The notes: generated by a model from the sequence alone, not told the origin. Shown: positions 25,726-35,014, counted from the stretch's first letter. The stretch: 64,000 nucleotides of DNA from Acidiphilium rubrum (GCF_900156265.1 NZ_FTNE01000003.1:1-64000), one strand, 5' to 3'. Numbers and translations are program-made.

Positions 25726-28031
25726 TGGAGCAGCGCCTCGAACGGTTGCGCCGCCGGGCGCGCATCGTGCTGATGATCGAGGCGCTCGCCATCGCCGCAT
25801 TGCTGCCGCTCGGCGTGATCGCCCTGTTCCTGATCGCCACCTTGCTCGGTGCGGGCGGCTGGCAGGCGGATGTGGTCGGGCTGATCGCCCTCGCCGCCGC
25901 CATCATCCATGCAAAACGCCGCTTCGCACCCCCGCAAGCCGCCGCGATCGATCGGCGGATCGAGCATGATTCCCGGCTGCAACACCGCCCGATCGCGGCC
26001 TATGAGGATACGCCCGCCCTGCTCGCTGCCGGTGGCGATAAGCTGTGGCAGGCCCATCGGGCGCGGATTGCGGCCGCGATCGGCGGTGCGCGGATCGGCC
26101 GGCCGACGCCCGATTTCGCATCGCACGATCCCTATGCGCTGCGGGCGCTGCTGCTGCTGGCGCTGATCGCCGCCTGGATCGCCGCCGGTGGCGATGCCGG
26201 GCGGCGGCTCGCCGCAAGCCTTGCGGTGCCGCACCCGTTCGGCGGCGGCAGCCTCGCGCTGCAAGCCTGGATCACGCCGCCAAGCTGGACCGGCGAGGCC
26301 CCGCAACTGGTCGAACCCGGCACCAAACCGATCGCCGCACTCACCGGATCGTCGCTGTCGCTGATCGTGACCGGTGGTGGAGGCGCGGCACCACGTGCCA
26401 CGATCGATGGCCATGCGCTGAAATTTTCCACCATCGCGACCGGCAGCTATCGCACCACGCGGGTGGTCACCACCTCGGAATCCATCGTGATCGGGCCGTT
26501 CTGGGACCGGATTGCGCGCTATGATCTGGTGGTGTCACCGCCCACGCCGCCGCAGGTCGGCTTCACCACGCCGCCCTACGCGGATCCGGACGGCAAGCGC
26601 GTCGATTTCGCCTGGCAGGTGGACAGCCGGTACGGGTTGACCGATCTGGCGCTCGCGTTCCGCCCGATCGCGGCACCGCACGCGAAACAAGGCAGCGCCG
26701 CCGTGCCGCACCCGAACGCGAGCCATGGCGATGCGCTGCTCACCCTGCTCGCCAGCCCCTATGCCGGCATGGCGGTGGCGGCCGAACTGCGCGCGACCAA
26801 CCGGGCCGGCCAGATTGCGCATTCGGCAGCCGCCAGCGTGGTGCTGCCCGCGCCGGTTTTGCACAACCGGACGGCCCAGGCGCTCGAAGCGATCCGCCGC
26901 GCCCTCGCCCTCACACCGGCGGCGCGGCCGGCGCTGGCCCTCGCGCTCACAACCATCGCGCATGCACCGCCCGGCCCGATCACGCCGGGGACCGCGCGTG
27001 ATCTGGCTTCGTTCGCGCAAGGCTTCGCGGCAAACACCGCCGCCGCTGATCACCCCGAGGCCAGGCTGTGGACGCTGGTGCAGCGCGCCGAGCAGGGCGC
27101 TGCCTTTCGCGCCGCCCAACAACTCGCCCAGGCAAGGCAGGCGCTGGAGGCCGCGCTGCAGAAGGCGCTCGCCGGACAATCGCCCAGCGCGCAGCAATTG
27201 CAAAAGCTCCTGTCGCACCTCAACGCCGCCGCCCAGGCCCACAGCGCGGCCCAGGGCCAGCAGCAATCGACCAGCGCGCAGATGATGCAGATGTCCGCGA
27301 TCAGCCGGCTCGCCCAGCAGATCGCCCAGGAAGCCGCCGCCGGACAGACGGCACAGGCGCAGCGCGACCTTGCAAAACTGCGCGCCATGCTGCGCCAGTT
27401 GCAGAACGCGAAAGCCGCCTCCGCCGCCCAGCAAGCCCGGCAACAGGCGGCGCAACAAGCCTCGAAATCGCTGTCATCGGTGATGCGCCGCGAAGCCGAT
27501 CTGATGGACCATACCGCACGGCAGGATACCCCGCCCCCGATGGGCAATCAGGCCGGCAACCCGCCCAGCGCGCAAAGCCAGGCGCTGGCAAACCAACAGC
27601 ACGCGCTGGAACAACAGCTCCAGATGGCGGCGCAAGCCATGGCCCAGGCCGGGATGACGCCCTCACCCCAGATCGGGCAAGGCGAAAGTGCCATGCAAAG
27701 CGCGCAGGCGCAGCTCAAACTGGGCAACCAGCCCGGTGCGCTGCCCAGCGAACGCGCTGCCATCAGCGCGCTGCAACAAGCCCAGAACACGCTGCAAGCC
27801 ATGCAGATGGGCCACGGCACCGGCAGCGGCCCCTCCGGCCTCGGCCAACGCGCCGCCGGCGGACACGGCGAATACGGCAACCAAAGCCACAGCACCATCA
27901 GCCTTGGCCGCGCCGGCGCCCACTCCGACGCCCGGACCATCCAGAACGAACTGATCCGCCGCGACGCCGAACCAGACCTGCCCGCGCCGGCACATTCGTA
28001 TTACCACCGCCTGCTAGGGTCCGATTTCTAG
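25722..28031 (+). CDS. DUF4175-family membrane protein with long coiled-coil
   Basis: 769 aa. Two hydrophobic segments near the N terminus (about residues 17-65), a third at about 140-155, a beta-rich region, then from about residue 440 a long Ala/Gln-rich helical stretch (ARQALEAALQKALAGQSPSAQQ and similar) and a Gly/Gln-rich end. This matches the alphaproteobacterial DUF4175 family, regularly found after lysA; function unknown. ATG 25722 overlaps the lysA stop. A strong hairpin ends the operon 9 bases beyond its stop. Confidence 0.82.
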   Translation: MMEQRLERLRRRARIVLMIEALAIAALLPLGVIALFLIATLLGAGGWQADVVGLIALAAAIIHAKRRFAPPQAAAIDRRIEHDSRLQHRPIAAYEDTPALLAAGGDKLWQAHRARIAAAIGGARIGRPTPDFASHDPYALRALLLLALIAAWIAAGGDAGRRLAASLAVPHPFGGGSLALQAWITPPSWTGEAPQLVEPGTKPIAALTGSSLSLIVTGGGGAAPRATIDGHALKFSTIATGSYRTTRVVTTSESIVIGPFWDRIARYDLVVSPPTPPQVGFTTPPYADPDGKRVDFAWQVDSRYGLTDLALAFRPIAAPHAKQGSAAVPHPNASHGDALLTLLASPYAGMAVAAELRATNRAGQIAHSAAASVVLPAPVLHNRTAQALEAIRRALALTPAARPALALALTTIAHAPPGPITPGTARDLASFAQGFAANTAAADHPEARLWTLVQRAEQGAAFRAAQQLAQARQALEAALQKALAGQSPSAQQLQKLLSHLNAAAQAHSAAQGQQQSTSAQMMQMSAISRLAQQIAQEAAAGQTAQAQRDLAKLRAMLRQLQNAKAASAAQQARQQAAQQASKSLSSVMRREADLMDHTARQDTPPPMGNQAGNPPSAQSQALANQQHALEQQLQMAAQAMAQAGMTPSPQIGQGESAMQSAQAQLKLGNQPGALPSERAAISALQQAQNTLQAMQMGHGTGSGPSGLGQRAAGGHGEYGNQSHSTISLGRAGAHSDARTIQNELIRRDAEPDLPAPAHSYYHRLLGSDF

Positions 28032-28040
28032 GGCTGGAAG

Positions 28041-28076
28041 CAAGCAAGGCGGGGGGCTTTCCCTCCGCCTTGCTTG
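28041..28076. terminator. Bidirectional hairpin between convergent genes
   Basis: CAAGCAAGGCGG pairs with CCGCCTTGCTTG (12 bp) around GGGGCTTTCCCT. It sits between the DUF4175 stop (28031) and the histidine kinase stop (28103). There is no T tract, so it may work as a Rho-independent block only partly. Arms share CAAGCAAGGC with the palindrome at 16695-16933. Confidence 0.65.
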
Positions 28077-28102
28077 GCTCAGGCACCCAACCCACAAACG
28101 GT

Positions 28103-29602
28103 TCACTCCGGCGCGGGTGGCGCGATTTCGGTTTTGCGCATGGTTTGGGCCCATAGTTTGATGCGCAGGGTGGCTTCCGGGTTGAGGGCGCGGCGCGGCA
28201 GCACCAGGACCGCGCGCAGACCCGGGCGGTTGTCTTCCAGCCTGAGGACGCCGCCGTGCAGATGTGCGATGGCGGCGACCAGCGCGAGGCCGAGGCCGGT
28301 GCCGGGGGTCGAGCGGGCTTGTTCGCCTCGGTAGAACCGTTCGGTCGCGCGCGGGCGATCGGCTTCCGGGATGCCCGGTCCTTGGTCGGCGATGTGGATT
28401 TCGATCTGCTGGGCGTCCATGCGCGCCGAAATCGAGACGTGATGATCCGGTGGGGAGAATTTGATCGCATTTTCGAGCAGGTTGGCGATGGCCTGCTGGA
28501 TCATGTCGCGATCACCGGTCATCGGCAGGTCCGGCGGCCAGGCGGTATCGATCGTGATATGGCGCTCTTCGGCCACCGCGTCGAAAAACTCGGCGAGGTC
28601 TTCAAGCACCGGGGTGAGGTTGATGCTGGCGAAGGCGGAGCGGCGGGCGCCGGCCTCGATTTCGGCGATGCGCAGCAGCGCCTGGAACACTTTGACCACG
28701 CCATCGAGTTCGCTGGTCGCGCGATCGACCGCGCTGCGCAGTTCATCCTCGGTTCGGGCGTGGGAGGCGGCGTCTTCCAGCCGGGCGCGGGCGCGGGTGA
28801 TCGGCGTGCGCAGATCATGCGCGATCGAGTTGGAAACTTCGCGCACGCCATCCATCAGGCGGGTGATGCGGTCGAGCATGTCGTTGATGGTTTCCGCCAG
28901 CTCGTCGAATTCGTCACCGTGGCCGGAGCGGCGCACGCGCTGCGTCAGGTCGCCGCGGGCGATCGCGCGGGACGTGGCGGAAATATCGGCGAGCGAGCGT
29001 TTGAACAGGCCGCGGATCACCAGCGCGCCGAGCGCACCCAGCAGCAGCATGGCGGCGAGCGCCCAGATCAGCCCATCGCGCAGCACCCGGCGCAGTTGCG
29101 AGCGCGTGCTGACATCGCGCCCGACCAGCAATTGAAAGCCGCCTGGCAGTTCGTAATAGCGCATCAGCGCGTGCGAGCGTTTACCGGCGCGCTCCACCGG
29201 CACCTGATACCACGCGTTGGGGGTGGCAATGCCGGTCGGCCAGCGGCTCATGTTGCCGGCGACGCGATTACCGAGCGGATCGACCAGCAGATAGATCGCG
29301 TTTTCGTTGATATCCTCGTTGATCCGGCTGTCGAGCGTCAGCACCAGCGCGGGCAGGCCGCCGGTCTTGAAATGCGCCGCGAGCCCGCGCGCATCGCCGC
29401 GGATGGCTTCATGGGTCTGCCGGTCGAGCAGGCCGATCGTGGAATAGCGCAGCGAGGCGGCGAGCAGCACGGTCGAAACACCGAACACCAGCGCATACAG
29501 CACCGCGAACCGCACACCCGCCGAGCGCAGCAGCCGCCGGCGTTTCGGCGGTCTGGCGCCGGCGGGTTTCGCCTCGGTGACGATGGGCGTGAAGGCGCTC
29601 AC
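28103..29602 (-). CDS. Two-component sensor histidine kinase
   Basis: 499 aa from GTG 29602, ten bases after the regulator stop; a longer in-frame start exists at 29647. Two membrane spans (about 28-52 and 175-197) enclose a periplasmic sensor region of about 120 residues. A HAMP domain follows, then HisKA with SIAHDLRTPITRARA, N box NLLENAIKFS, and G boxes DQGPGIPEADR and GTGLGLALV. Partner of the adjacent OmpR-type regulator. The signal is unknown, but the linked HtrA-type protease suggests envelope stress. Confidence 0.9.
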   Translation of the reverse strand: MSAFTPIVTEAKPAGARPPKRRRLLRSAGVRFAVLYALVFGVSTVLLAASLRYSTIGLLDRQTHEAIRGDARGLAAHFKTGGLPALVLTLDSRINEDINENAIYLLVDPLGNRVAGNMSRWPTGIATPNAWYQVPVERAGKRSHALMRYYELPGGFQLLVGRDVSTRSQLRRVLRDGLIWALAAMLLLGALGALVIRGLFKRSLADISATSRAIARGDLTQRVRRSGHGDEFDELAETINDMLDRITRLMDGVREVSNSIAHDLRTPITRARARLEDAASHARTEDELRSAVDRATSELDGVVKVFQALLRIAEIEAGARRSAFASINLTPVLEDLAEFFDAVAEERHITIDTAWPPDLPMTGDRDMIQQAIANLLENAIKFSPPDHHVSISARMDAQQIEIHIADQGPGIPEADRPRATERFYRGEQARSTPGTGLGLALVAAIAHLHGGVLRLEDNRPGLRAVLVLPRRALNPEATLRIKLWAQTMRKTEIAPPAPE

Positions 29603-29612
29603 ACGGCGGGCC

Positions 29613-30296
29613 TCAGGGCTCCTCGACCCGCAGCATGTACCCAGCATTGCGGACGGTATGGAGCAGCGGGGCGTCGAACGGCTTGTCGATCTTCTGGCGC
29701 AGGCGCGAGATATGCACGTCGATCACATTGGTCTGCGGGTCGAAATGATAGTCCCACACGCCTTCGAGCAGCATGGTGCGGGTGACCACCTGGCCGGCAT
29801 GGCGCATCAGATATTCCAGCAGCCGGAATTCGCGCGGCTGCAGATCGACCTTCTGCCCCGCGCGCTTCACGCCGCGCGACAGCAGGTCCATTTCCAGATC
29901 ACCGACGTTGAGCCGCGTGGTCGGCCCCTCGCCCTTGCCGCGGCGCGACATCGCCTCGACCCGCGCGAGCAATTCGGCGAAGGCGAAAGGCTTGGTCAGA
30001 TAATCATCGCCGCCGGCCTTCAGCCCCTTGACCCGGTCATCGACCTGACCGAGTGCCGAGAGAAACATCACCGGTGTTGCGTTGTCCTGCGCGCGCAGCG
30101 TTTCCAGCAGGCGCAACCCATCGATGCCGCCGGGCAGCATCCGATCGAGAATGATCGCGTCGAAATTCTCCGATGCCGCCATGAACAGCCCGTCGCGCCC
30201 GTTATCGGCGTGTTCGACGGTGTGACCAGCCTCGCGCAGACCCTTGACCACGAACCCGGCCACGTCCTTGTCGTCTTCCACAATAAGTATACGCAT
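29613..30296 (-). CDS. OmpR/PhoB-family response regulator
   Basis: 227 aa. Receiver domain with acidic pocket EDD (7-9), phosphoacceptor Asp51 in ILDRMLPGG and Lys in LTKPF, then a winged-helix DNA-binding domain (LQPREFRLLEYLMRHAGQVVTR ... NVIDVHISRLRQKI). Start overlaps the protease stop by one base (TGATG). Three 11-bp-phased repeats upstream of the operon (31413-31441) are the expected kind of binding site for this family, suggesting autoregulation. Confidence 0.94.
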   Translation of the reverse strand: MRILIVEDDKDVAGFVVKGLREAGHTVEHADNGRDGLFMAASENFDAIILDRMLPGGIDGLRLLETLRAQDNATPVMFLSALGQVDDRVKGLKAGGDDYLTKPFAFAELLARVEAMSRRGKGEGPTTRLNVGDLEMDLLSRGVKRAGQKVDLQPREFRLLEYLMRHAGQVVTRTMLLEGVWDYHFDPQTNVIDVHISRLRQKIDKPFDAPLLHTVRNAGYMLRVEEP

Positions 30297-31339
30297 CAGT
30301 CACTCCCCAATTCCGCCGGCCTTCGGCCGACCGTTACTGAAAGGTCGAACAGTCGACCGTCCCGATCCATCCGCAGATGTTCCACCGTTCCCGGCGGCAC
30401 CGAGGCGATGGCGCGGATCAGCGCGCTCGCGTCGTTCACCGGCAGATGGTTAATCGCGATCACAATGTCACCGGGCTGTAATCCGGCCGCACCGGCCGGC
30501 CCCGAAGAATCGACCCGGGTCAGCCGCACGCCGGGCTGACCGGTCGGCAGATCGCTGACCGACACACCCAGCCAGCCGCGCGGGATGCTGCCGTGGGCGA
30601 TCAGCGCATCGACGATGCGGCGCGCCATGTTCGACGGAATGGCAAACCCGATGCCGACCGACCCGCCGGAAGGCGAGACGATGGCGGTGTTCACGCCGAT
30701 CACATGCCCCGTCATGTCGAACGAGGGGCCGCCGGAATTGCCCGGGTTGATCGGCGCATCGAGCTGCAGGAAATGATCGAACGGACCATCGCCGATCTGG
30801 CGGCCGCGCGCCGAGATGATGCCGGCGGTGAACGATGTACCGAGGTCGAACGGGTTGCCGGCCGCCAGGATCCAGTCACCGACCTGCATATGCGCCGAAT
30901 TGCCCCAGGCGATGCGCGGCAGGGCTCGGCCTGCCTCGACCTTGATGATTGCCAGATCGGTCAGCTGATCCGCCCCGATCACCCGCGCCCGCAGGCGCTG
31001 GCCATCATCGAGCGTGACGATGATGCGCTGCGCATCGCCCACCACGTGGTTGTTCGTGACGATGATGCCCGAGGCGGAGACGATGAAACCTGAACCCGCA
31101 GCCCTGCTGACCGCGGTGGCCCCGGCGTAATCCTGCCGTTGCGGCCGCGTCTGCGACAGGACGGGCGGTGCGGGCCTTGCCTGTCCGTTGAACTGGGTGA
31201 CCGCGACGCCGACCACCGTCGGCGCGACCTGGCGCACCAGCGGCGCGAAGCTCGAGGGCATTGCCGCCACGCCATGCGGCCGCAGCGCCCAGGGCGCGAC
31301 GGCAAGACCTGCGATAATCGCGCGGCGGTGAGCCGGCAT
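30296..31339 (-). CDS. HtrA/DegP-like serine protease with one PDZ domain
   Basis: 347 aa with a signal peptide (about residues 1-26). Trypsin-like domain triad: His in IIVTNNHVVGD, Asp in DQLTDLAIIKV and Ser in NPGNSGGPSFD. One PDZ domain at the C terminus (WLGVSVSDLP ... GAAGLQPGDIVIAINHLPV), as in DegS-type rather than two-PDZ DegP proteins. Probably periplasmic, cleaving damaged or regulatory proteins. First gene of the protease-regulator-kinase operon. Confidence 0.9.
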   Translation of the reverse strand: MPAHRRAIIAGLAVAPWALRPHGVAAMPSSFAPLVRQVAPTVVGVAVTQFNGQARPAPPVLSQTRPQRQDYAGATAVSRAAGSGFIVSASGIIVTNNHVVGDAQRIIVTLDDGQRLRARVIGADQLTDLAIIKVEAGRALPRIAWGNSAHMQVGDWILAAGNPFDLGTSFTAGIISARGRQIGDGPFDHFLQLDAPINPGNSGGPSFDMTGHVIGVNTAIVSPSGGSVGIGFAIPSNMARRIVDALIAHGSIPRGWLGVSVSDLPTGQPGVRLTRVDSSGPAGAAGLQPGDIVIAINHLPVNDASALIRAIASVPPGTVEHLRMDRDGRLFDLSVTVGRRPAELGSD

Positions 31340-31412
31340 ACACGAATCCTATGGTTGGGCCGGTTCAAGACATGACAGTGAGCATCACCCCACGCAAGAT
31401 TCCACCAGCGGG

Positions 31413-31441
31413 CGTTTCGTGAGCGTTACGGCGACGTTACG
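31413..31441. promoter_or_regulatory. Three 11-bp-phased direct repeats, OmpR-type site
   Basis: CGTTTCG (31413-31419), CGTTACG (31424-31430) and CGTTACG (31435-31441) repeat with exact 11-base period. They lie 74-102 bases upstream of the protease start. Members of the OmpR/PhoB family bind such phased direct repeats head-to-tail, so the regulator encoded in this operon is the natural candidate. Confidence 0.6.
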
Positions 31442-31474
31442 AGCTTGGCATGTTCGCGTCACGCCCCGGTTCGA

Positions 31475-32614
31475 TCAGGCGCGCGCGGCGATCCAGCGGC
31501 GGGCGGAGGCCAGCGATTGGTTGATCACCTGATCCATGTCCAGATACTGATACGTGCCGCACCGGCCGATAAATGCCATTTCCGATGAGCTTTCATCGGC
31601 GATTGCCTTGTATTTGTTGTATATCGCCTGAAACCGGTTGTCGGCGGTCTTGACCGGGTAGTAGCGCTCGCGGTTATTGTCGCGGTAATCGCACGGCTCC
31701 TCGGCGGTAATCGTGCGCCGGCCGGTTTCCTGCACGATATGGTGGGGCAGGCAGTCCCAGCGCGTCTCGCGGGTCAGCGCGCCCGAGTCGGTGTAATTGG
31801 TCACGCTCCAATCCTGCGCCGGTGCGTCGGTGATCGTGCGGGTATGGAAGCGGATCGAGCGGTATGGCAACTCGCCTGCGCTGAAATCGAAATAGGCATC
31901 GATCGGCATGGCGTTGAAACAGAAGGCATAATCGGCCAGCATCGCGCGGTCGAACGCGGTCTCGAGCGCAACCGTAATCAGCGGGTGATCGAACAGGCGC
32001 TGAAACACCGCCGTGTAGCCGTCGCGCGGCATCATCTGGATCTCGTCGTCGGCGAAATACGTATCGGTCCGGTCGCTGCGCAGGGGAATCCGCTTGACCA
32101 CGGCAGAGGCCATGTCCTCGAGGTCGAACTGCCACATTTTTTTGGTGTAGGGCCGAAAAAACAGATCGGTCAGGTCGCGGCCGATGTGGGCGTACAGATA
32201 TTCCGCCGCATTCGCCGGTTTGGCGATCGGCACGGCGACCCGGGCAAGGTGATCGGCCACCTGCTCGGGCGTGGTGTAGGACGTACCGAACACCAGATTG
32301 ACGGTATCCAGATTGATCGGCAGCGGCGCCATGATGCCGGAGGGCAGAAGCGCGCGCACCTTGTGCGTGTAATCGACGAACGTGCCGAACTGGCGCAACC
32401 AATCGGCGATCGGCTTGTTTTTGGTGTGAAACAGATGCGGGCCATAGGCGTGCACCCTGATGCCGTTGGCATCGACATGATCATAGGCATTGCCGCCGAT
32501 ATGCGGCCTGACATCGATGACATCGACCCGATACCCCGCCTCGGCGAGCAGGCGCGCGTGCACGGCACCGGAAAACCCGGCCCCCACGATCAGAACCGGC
32601 TTGGTGGTCGTCAC
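31475..32614 (-). CDS. glf: UDP-galactopyranose mutase
   Basis: 379 aa flavoenzyme that converts UDP-galactopyranose to UDP-galactofuranose for surface polysaccharides. FAD site VLIVGAGFSGAVHARLLAE (7-25), then DVRPHIGGNAYD, YGPHLFHT and the active-site region FFRPYTKKMWQFDL are all present. No glycan cluster surrounds it in the window, which is unusual; the nearest glycosyltransferase is 12 kb away. Confidence 0.94.
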   Translation of the reverse strand: MTTTKPVLIVGAGFSGAVHARLLAEAGYRVDVIDVRPHIGGNAYDHVDANGIRVHAYGPHLFHTKNKPIADWLRQFGTFVDYTHKVRALLPSGIMAPLPINLDTVNLVFGTSYTTPEQVADHLARVAVPIAKPANAAEYLYAHIGRDLTDLFFRPYTKKMWQFDLEDMASAVVKRIPLRSDRTDTYFADDEIQMMPRDGYTAVFQRLFDHPLITVALETAFDRAMLADYAFCFNAMPIDAYFDFSAGELPYRSIRFHTRTITDAPAQDWSVTNYTDSGALTRETRWDCLPHHIVQETGRRTITAEEPCDYRDNNRERYYPVKTADNRFQAIYNKYKAIADESSSEMAFIGRCGTYQYLDMDQVINQSLASARRWIAARA

Positions 32615-32860
32615 ACTGCTCTCCTTGGCCTCAGGCGCGGTTTCTATGGCAAATTCTGCATTCTATAGGCAAGAATTCAGAGTCATTCTGAAACATAGCG
32701 AGGCTCTGCGAATACCCGCAATCTGAAGTTGATAAACCGCGCCGCTATTTAAGCGACCACGTCTTTCATGGCAATATCTTACAAAATCATAAAGATTTGG
32801 AATTAACTGTGCGACCTCCCCCTTTTGTTTCTGCCTGAAACTTGCCACAATCAGGACACG

Positions 32861-33283
32861 ATGGCTTTTCACGGTTCCTGCGCGGCGTTTGGCGATGATG
32901 CAATTGTGCTGCTCGGTTCGCCGGGGTCTGGCAAATCTGATCTGTTGTTGCAGCTGATCGACCGTGGATTTGCTCTGGTCGGCGATGACCAACTCGTGAT
33001 CGAGGACGGGCGCGTGAGGGCCGCCGTGCCGCTGAGCGGCCTGTTCGAGGTGCGCGGTGTCGGCATTTTCCAGGTGCCCTGCCGGGCAAGCGCGCATCTG
33101 CGCCTGATCGTGACCCTCGGGGTCGAGGCAATCCGTCTCCCCTCCCCCGCGATCGATGCCGCTTTGGGCGTTGCCACAATCACGATCGATCCGCGCGCGG
33201 CGAGCGCCGCCGTGAAAATCGCCTGGGCTCTCGATGCGATCTGCGGCCGAAAAACCCAGTATTGCGGTGCCTTCGCGGCATGA
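32861..33283 (+). CDS. hprK: HPr kinase/phosphorylase, short alphaproteobacterial form
   Basis: 140 aa, only the catalytic C-terminal domain of HprK, as usual in alphaproteobacteria. Walker A GSPGSGKS (19-26), the VGDDQLVIEDG active-site Asp pair, and EVRGVGIFQVP, the HprK signature. It phosphorylates or dephosphorylates a serine of HPr (Ser56 of the HPr encoded below). Start ATG 32861 rather than the in-frame upstream start. Stop overlaps the rapZ start. Confidence 0.92.
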   Translation: MAFHGSCAAFGDDAIVLLGSPGSGKSDLLLQLIDRGFALVGDDQLVIEDGRVRAAVPLSGLFEVRGVGIFQVPCRASAHLRLIVTLGVEAIRLPSPAIDAALGVATITIDPRAASAAVKIAWALDAICGRKTQYCGAFAA

Positions 33284-34287
33284 GCGCGCCTAATCCCAGG
33301 CTGGTCGTGGTCAGCGGCCTCTCGGGAGCGGGCAAGAATTCGGTGCTCCGAGCACTCGAAGACCTTGGCTACGAAGCAGTCGATAATCCGCCGTTGCGCC
33401 TGGTCGAAACGCTGATCGGGGCTGCAAAACCCCTCGCCGTCGGGCTCGATGCGCGCAATCGGGATTTCTCGGCCGGCGATATCATCGAAACCCTGGCCCG
33501 CCTGCGGCAATCGCACATCGTGCAACCCGAGCTGATCTTCGCGATCGCCTCGGACGAGGTGCTGCAACGCCGCTTCACCGAGACCAGGCGGCGCCATCCG
33601 CTGGCGCTGCAAGGCACGGTGAGCGAGGGAATCGCGACCGAACAAGCACTGACCCGCCCGCTGCGCGACGCGGCGGATTGGGTGGTCGATACGTCCGACC
33701 TGCCGCTGGCGGCGCTGCGCCAGATGATCGAGAGGCGGTTCGGCACCGATAACCCGGGCCTCGCGATCACGCTGGTCTCCTTCGCCTTCCCCGCCGGCAT
33801 CCCCCGCGAGGCCGATATTGTCCTCGATGCGCGCTTCCTGCGCAACCCCCATTACATACCCGACCTGCGTCCGCAGACCGGGCTCGCGCAACCGGTTCGT
33901 GCCTATATTGAAACCGACCCCGATTATGCCGAGTTCATCGAACGCGTCGCTGGTCTGGTCACATTCCTGCTGCCGCGCTTTGTGCGGGAAGGCAAAAAAT
34001 ACGCAATGATTGCGATCGGCTGCACCGGCGGGCGGCATCGCTCGGTGGCCTCGATCGAGGCATTGGGCGGCATCCTGCGGTCGCAGAACTGGGTGGTCCA
34101 GATCGACCACACCGCCATCCGGTCTGAGATCGGCGGACGTGACTTGGATTCCAACATGACTGCGCCCAGCGCTGACCATCCCGCCGAACCGGCGGCATCG
34201 GTGCAGCGTACGGCGGCAAACCTGCCCTCGGCGCCCGGAAAATCGGGCGAAGTTCGGAGATATTTTATGAGCGGAGCGTCGAAATGA
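33280..34287 (+). CDS. rapZ: RapZ/YvcJ-family nucleotide-binding protein
   Basis: 335 aa. The family binds nucleotides or amino-sugar phosphate and, in E. coli, guides RNase E to the GlmZ sRNA. ALEDLGYEAVDN and the C-terminal CTGGRHRSV signature are clear. The P-loop reads GLSGAGKN (13-20): the usual Ser/Thr after Lys is Asn, which could weaken nucleotide binding. The last 40 residues are a variable tail. It overlaps hprK and the EIIA gene by four bases each. Confidence 0.92.
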   Translation: MSAPNPRLVVVSGLSGAGKNSVLRALEDLGYEAVDNPPLRLVETLIGAAKPLAVGLDARNRDFSAGDIIETLARLRQSHIVQPELIFAIASDEVLQRRFTETRRRHPLALQGTVSEGIATEQALTRPLRDAADWVVDTSDLPLAALRQMIERRFGTDNPGLAITLVSFAFPAGIPREADIVLDARFLRNPHYIPDLRPQTGLAQPVRAYIETDPDYAEFIERVAGLVTFLLPRFVREGKKYAMIAIGCTGGRHRSVASIEALGGILRSQNWVVQIDHTAIRSEIGGRDLDSNMTAPSADHPAEPAASVQRTAANLPSAPGKSGEVRRYFMSGASK

Positions 34288-34706
34288 TCGGCCTCGTTTT
34301 GGTCAGCCACGGCAACCTCGGCGTCGCGCTGCGCGATGCGATGGAGCATGTGGTGGGGCCGCAGCGCAATGTCGCAACCGTTTCGGTCGAAGCGGATGCC
34401 GATATCGAAACCCAGCGAATCGAAATCGCCGCCAAGGTGGCCGAAGTCGACACCGGCGACGGCGTGGTGGTCCTGACCGACATGTTCGGCGGCACGCCGT
34501 GCAATCTGTCGATGTCGATGCTCGATCGCTCCCATGTCGAGGTGATCGCGGGGGTCAACCTGCCGATGCTGGTCAAACTCGCGAAAATCCGCGGCACCCA
34601 TACCCTGACCGATGCGGTCCATATCGCCGAGGCGGCCGGGCGCAAATACATCGCCTGCGGTTCGGAAGTGGTGCACACGATCTCGCCGCGCCGCGCCTGC
34701 GGCTGA
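34284..34706 (+). CDS. PTS EIIA component, mannose/fructose-type fold
   Basis: 140 aa. Phosphoacceptor His9 in VLVSHGNLG, and TDMFGGTPCNLS typical of EIIA-Man. No EIIB, IIC or IID genes are linked, so this protein is likely a regulatory phosphate acceptor, not part of sugar uptake. Cotranslated with rapZ and followed 8 bases later by ptsH. Confidence 0.93.
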   Translation: MIGLVLVSHGNLGVALRDAMEHVVGPQRNVATVSVEADADIETQRIEIAAKVAEVDTGDGVVVLTDMFGGTPCNLSMSMLDRSHVEVIAGVNLPMLVKLAKIRGTHTLTDAVHIAEAAGRKYIACGSEVVHTISPRRACG

Positions 34707-34714
34707 GCCTCATC

Positions 34715-35014
34715 ATGTCCGAAGACGGCGGCCCTTCGTCCACACGCCTGGTGCAGACCGCGACCATCCGCAATACGCGCGGCCTGCACGCGCGGGCGGC
34801 GGCCAAGCTGGTGACGCTCGCCGAAAAATTCAGCGCCTCGGTCGAGATTTCACGTGATGGCCAGTCGGTCTCGGCGCAATCGATCATGGGGTTGATGATG
34901 CTGGGGGCCGGCCAGGGCTCGGTGATTGAAATCGCCGCCGATGGCTGGGATGCCAAGGAAGCCTTGGCCGCGGTGGCCGGGCTGATCGACGCGGGGTTTT
35001 ACGAGACCGGCTGA
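34715..35014 (+). CDS. ptsH: Phosphocarrier protein HPr
   Basis: 99 aa. His25 in NTRGLHARAAAK is the phosphorylation site from Enzyme I, and Ser56 in AQSIMGLMML is the equivalent of Ser46, the HprK target; both are intact, so dual control is possible. About ten residues precede the usual N terminus. Start ATG 34715. Confidence 0.95.
   Translation: MSEDGGPSSTRLVQTATIRNTRGLHARAAAKLVTLAEKFSASVEISRDGQSVSAQSIMGLMMLGAGQGSVIEIAADGWDAKEALAAVAGLIDAGFYETG

Noticed and set aside
27100-27900. Possible low-complexity repeat array
   Set aside because: Explained by Ala/Gln-rich coiled coil of the DUF4175 protein.
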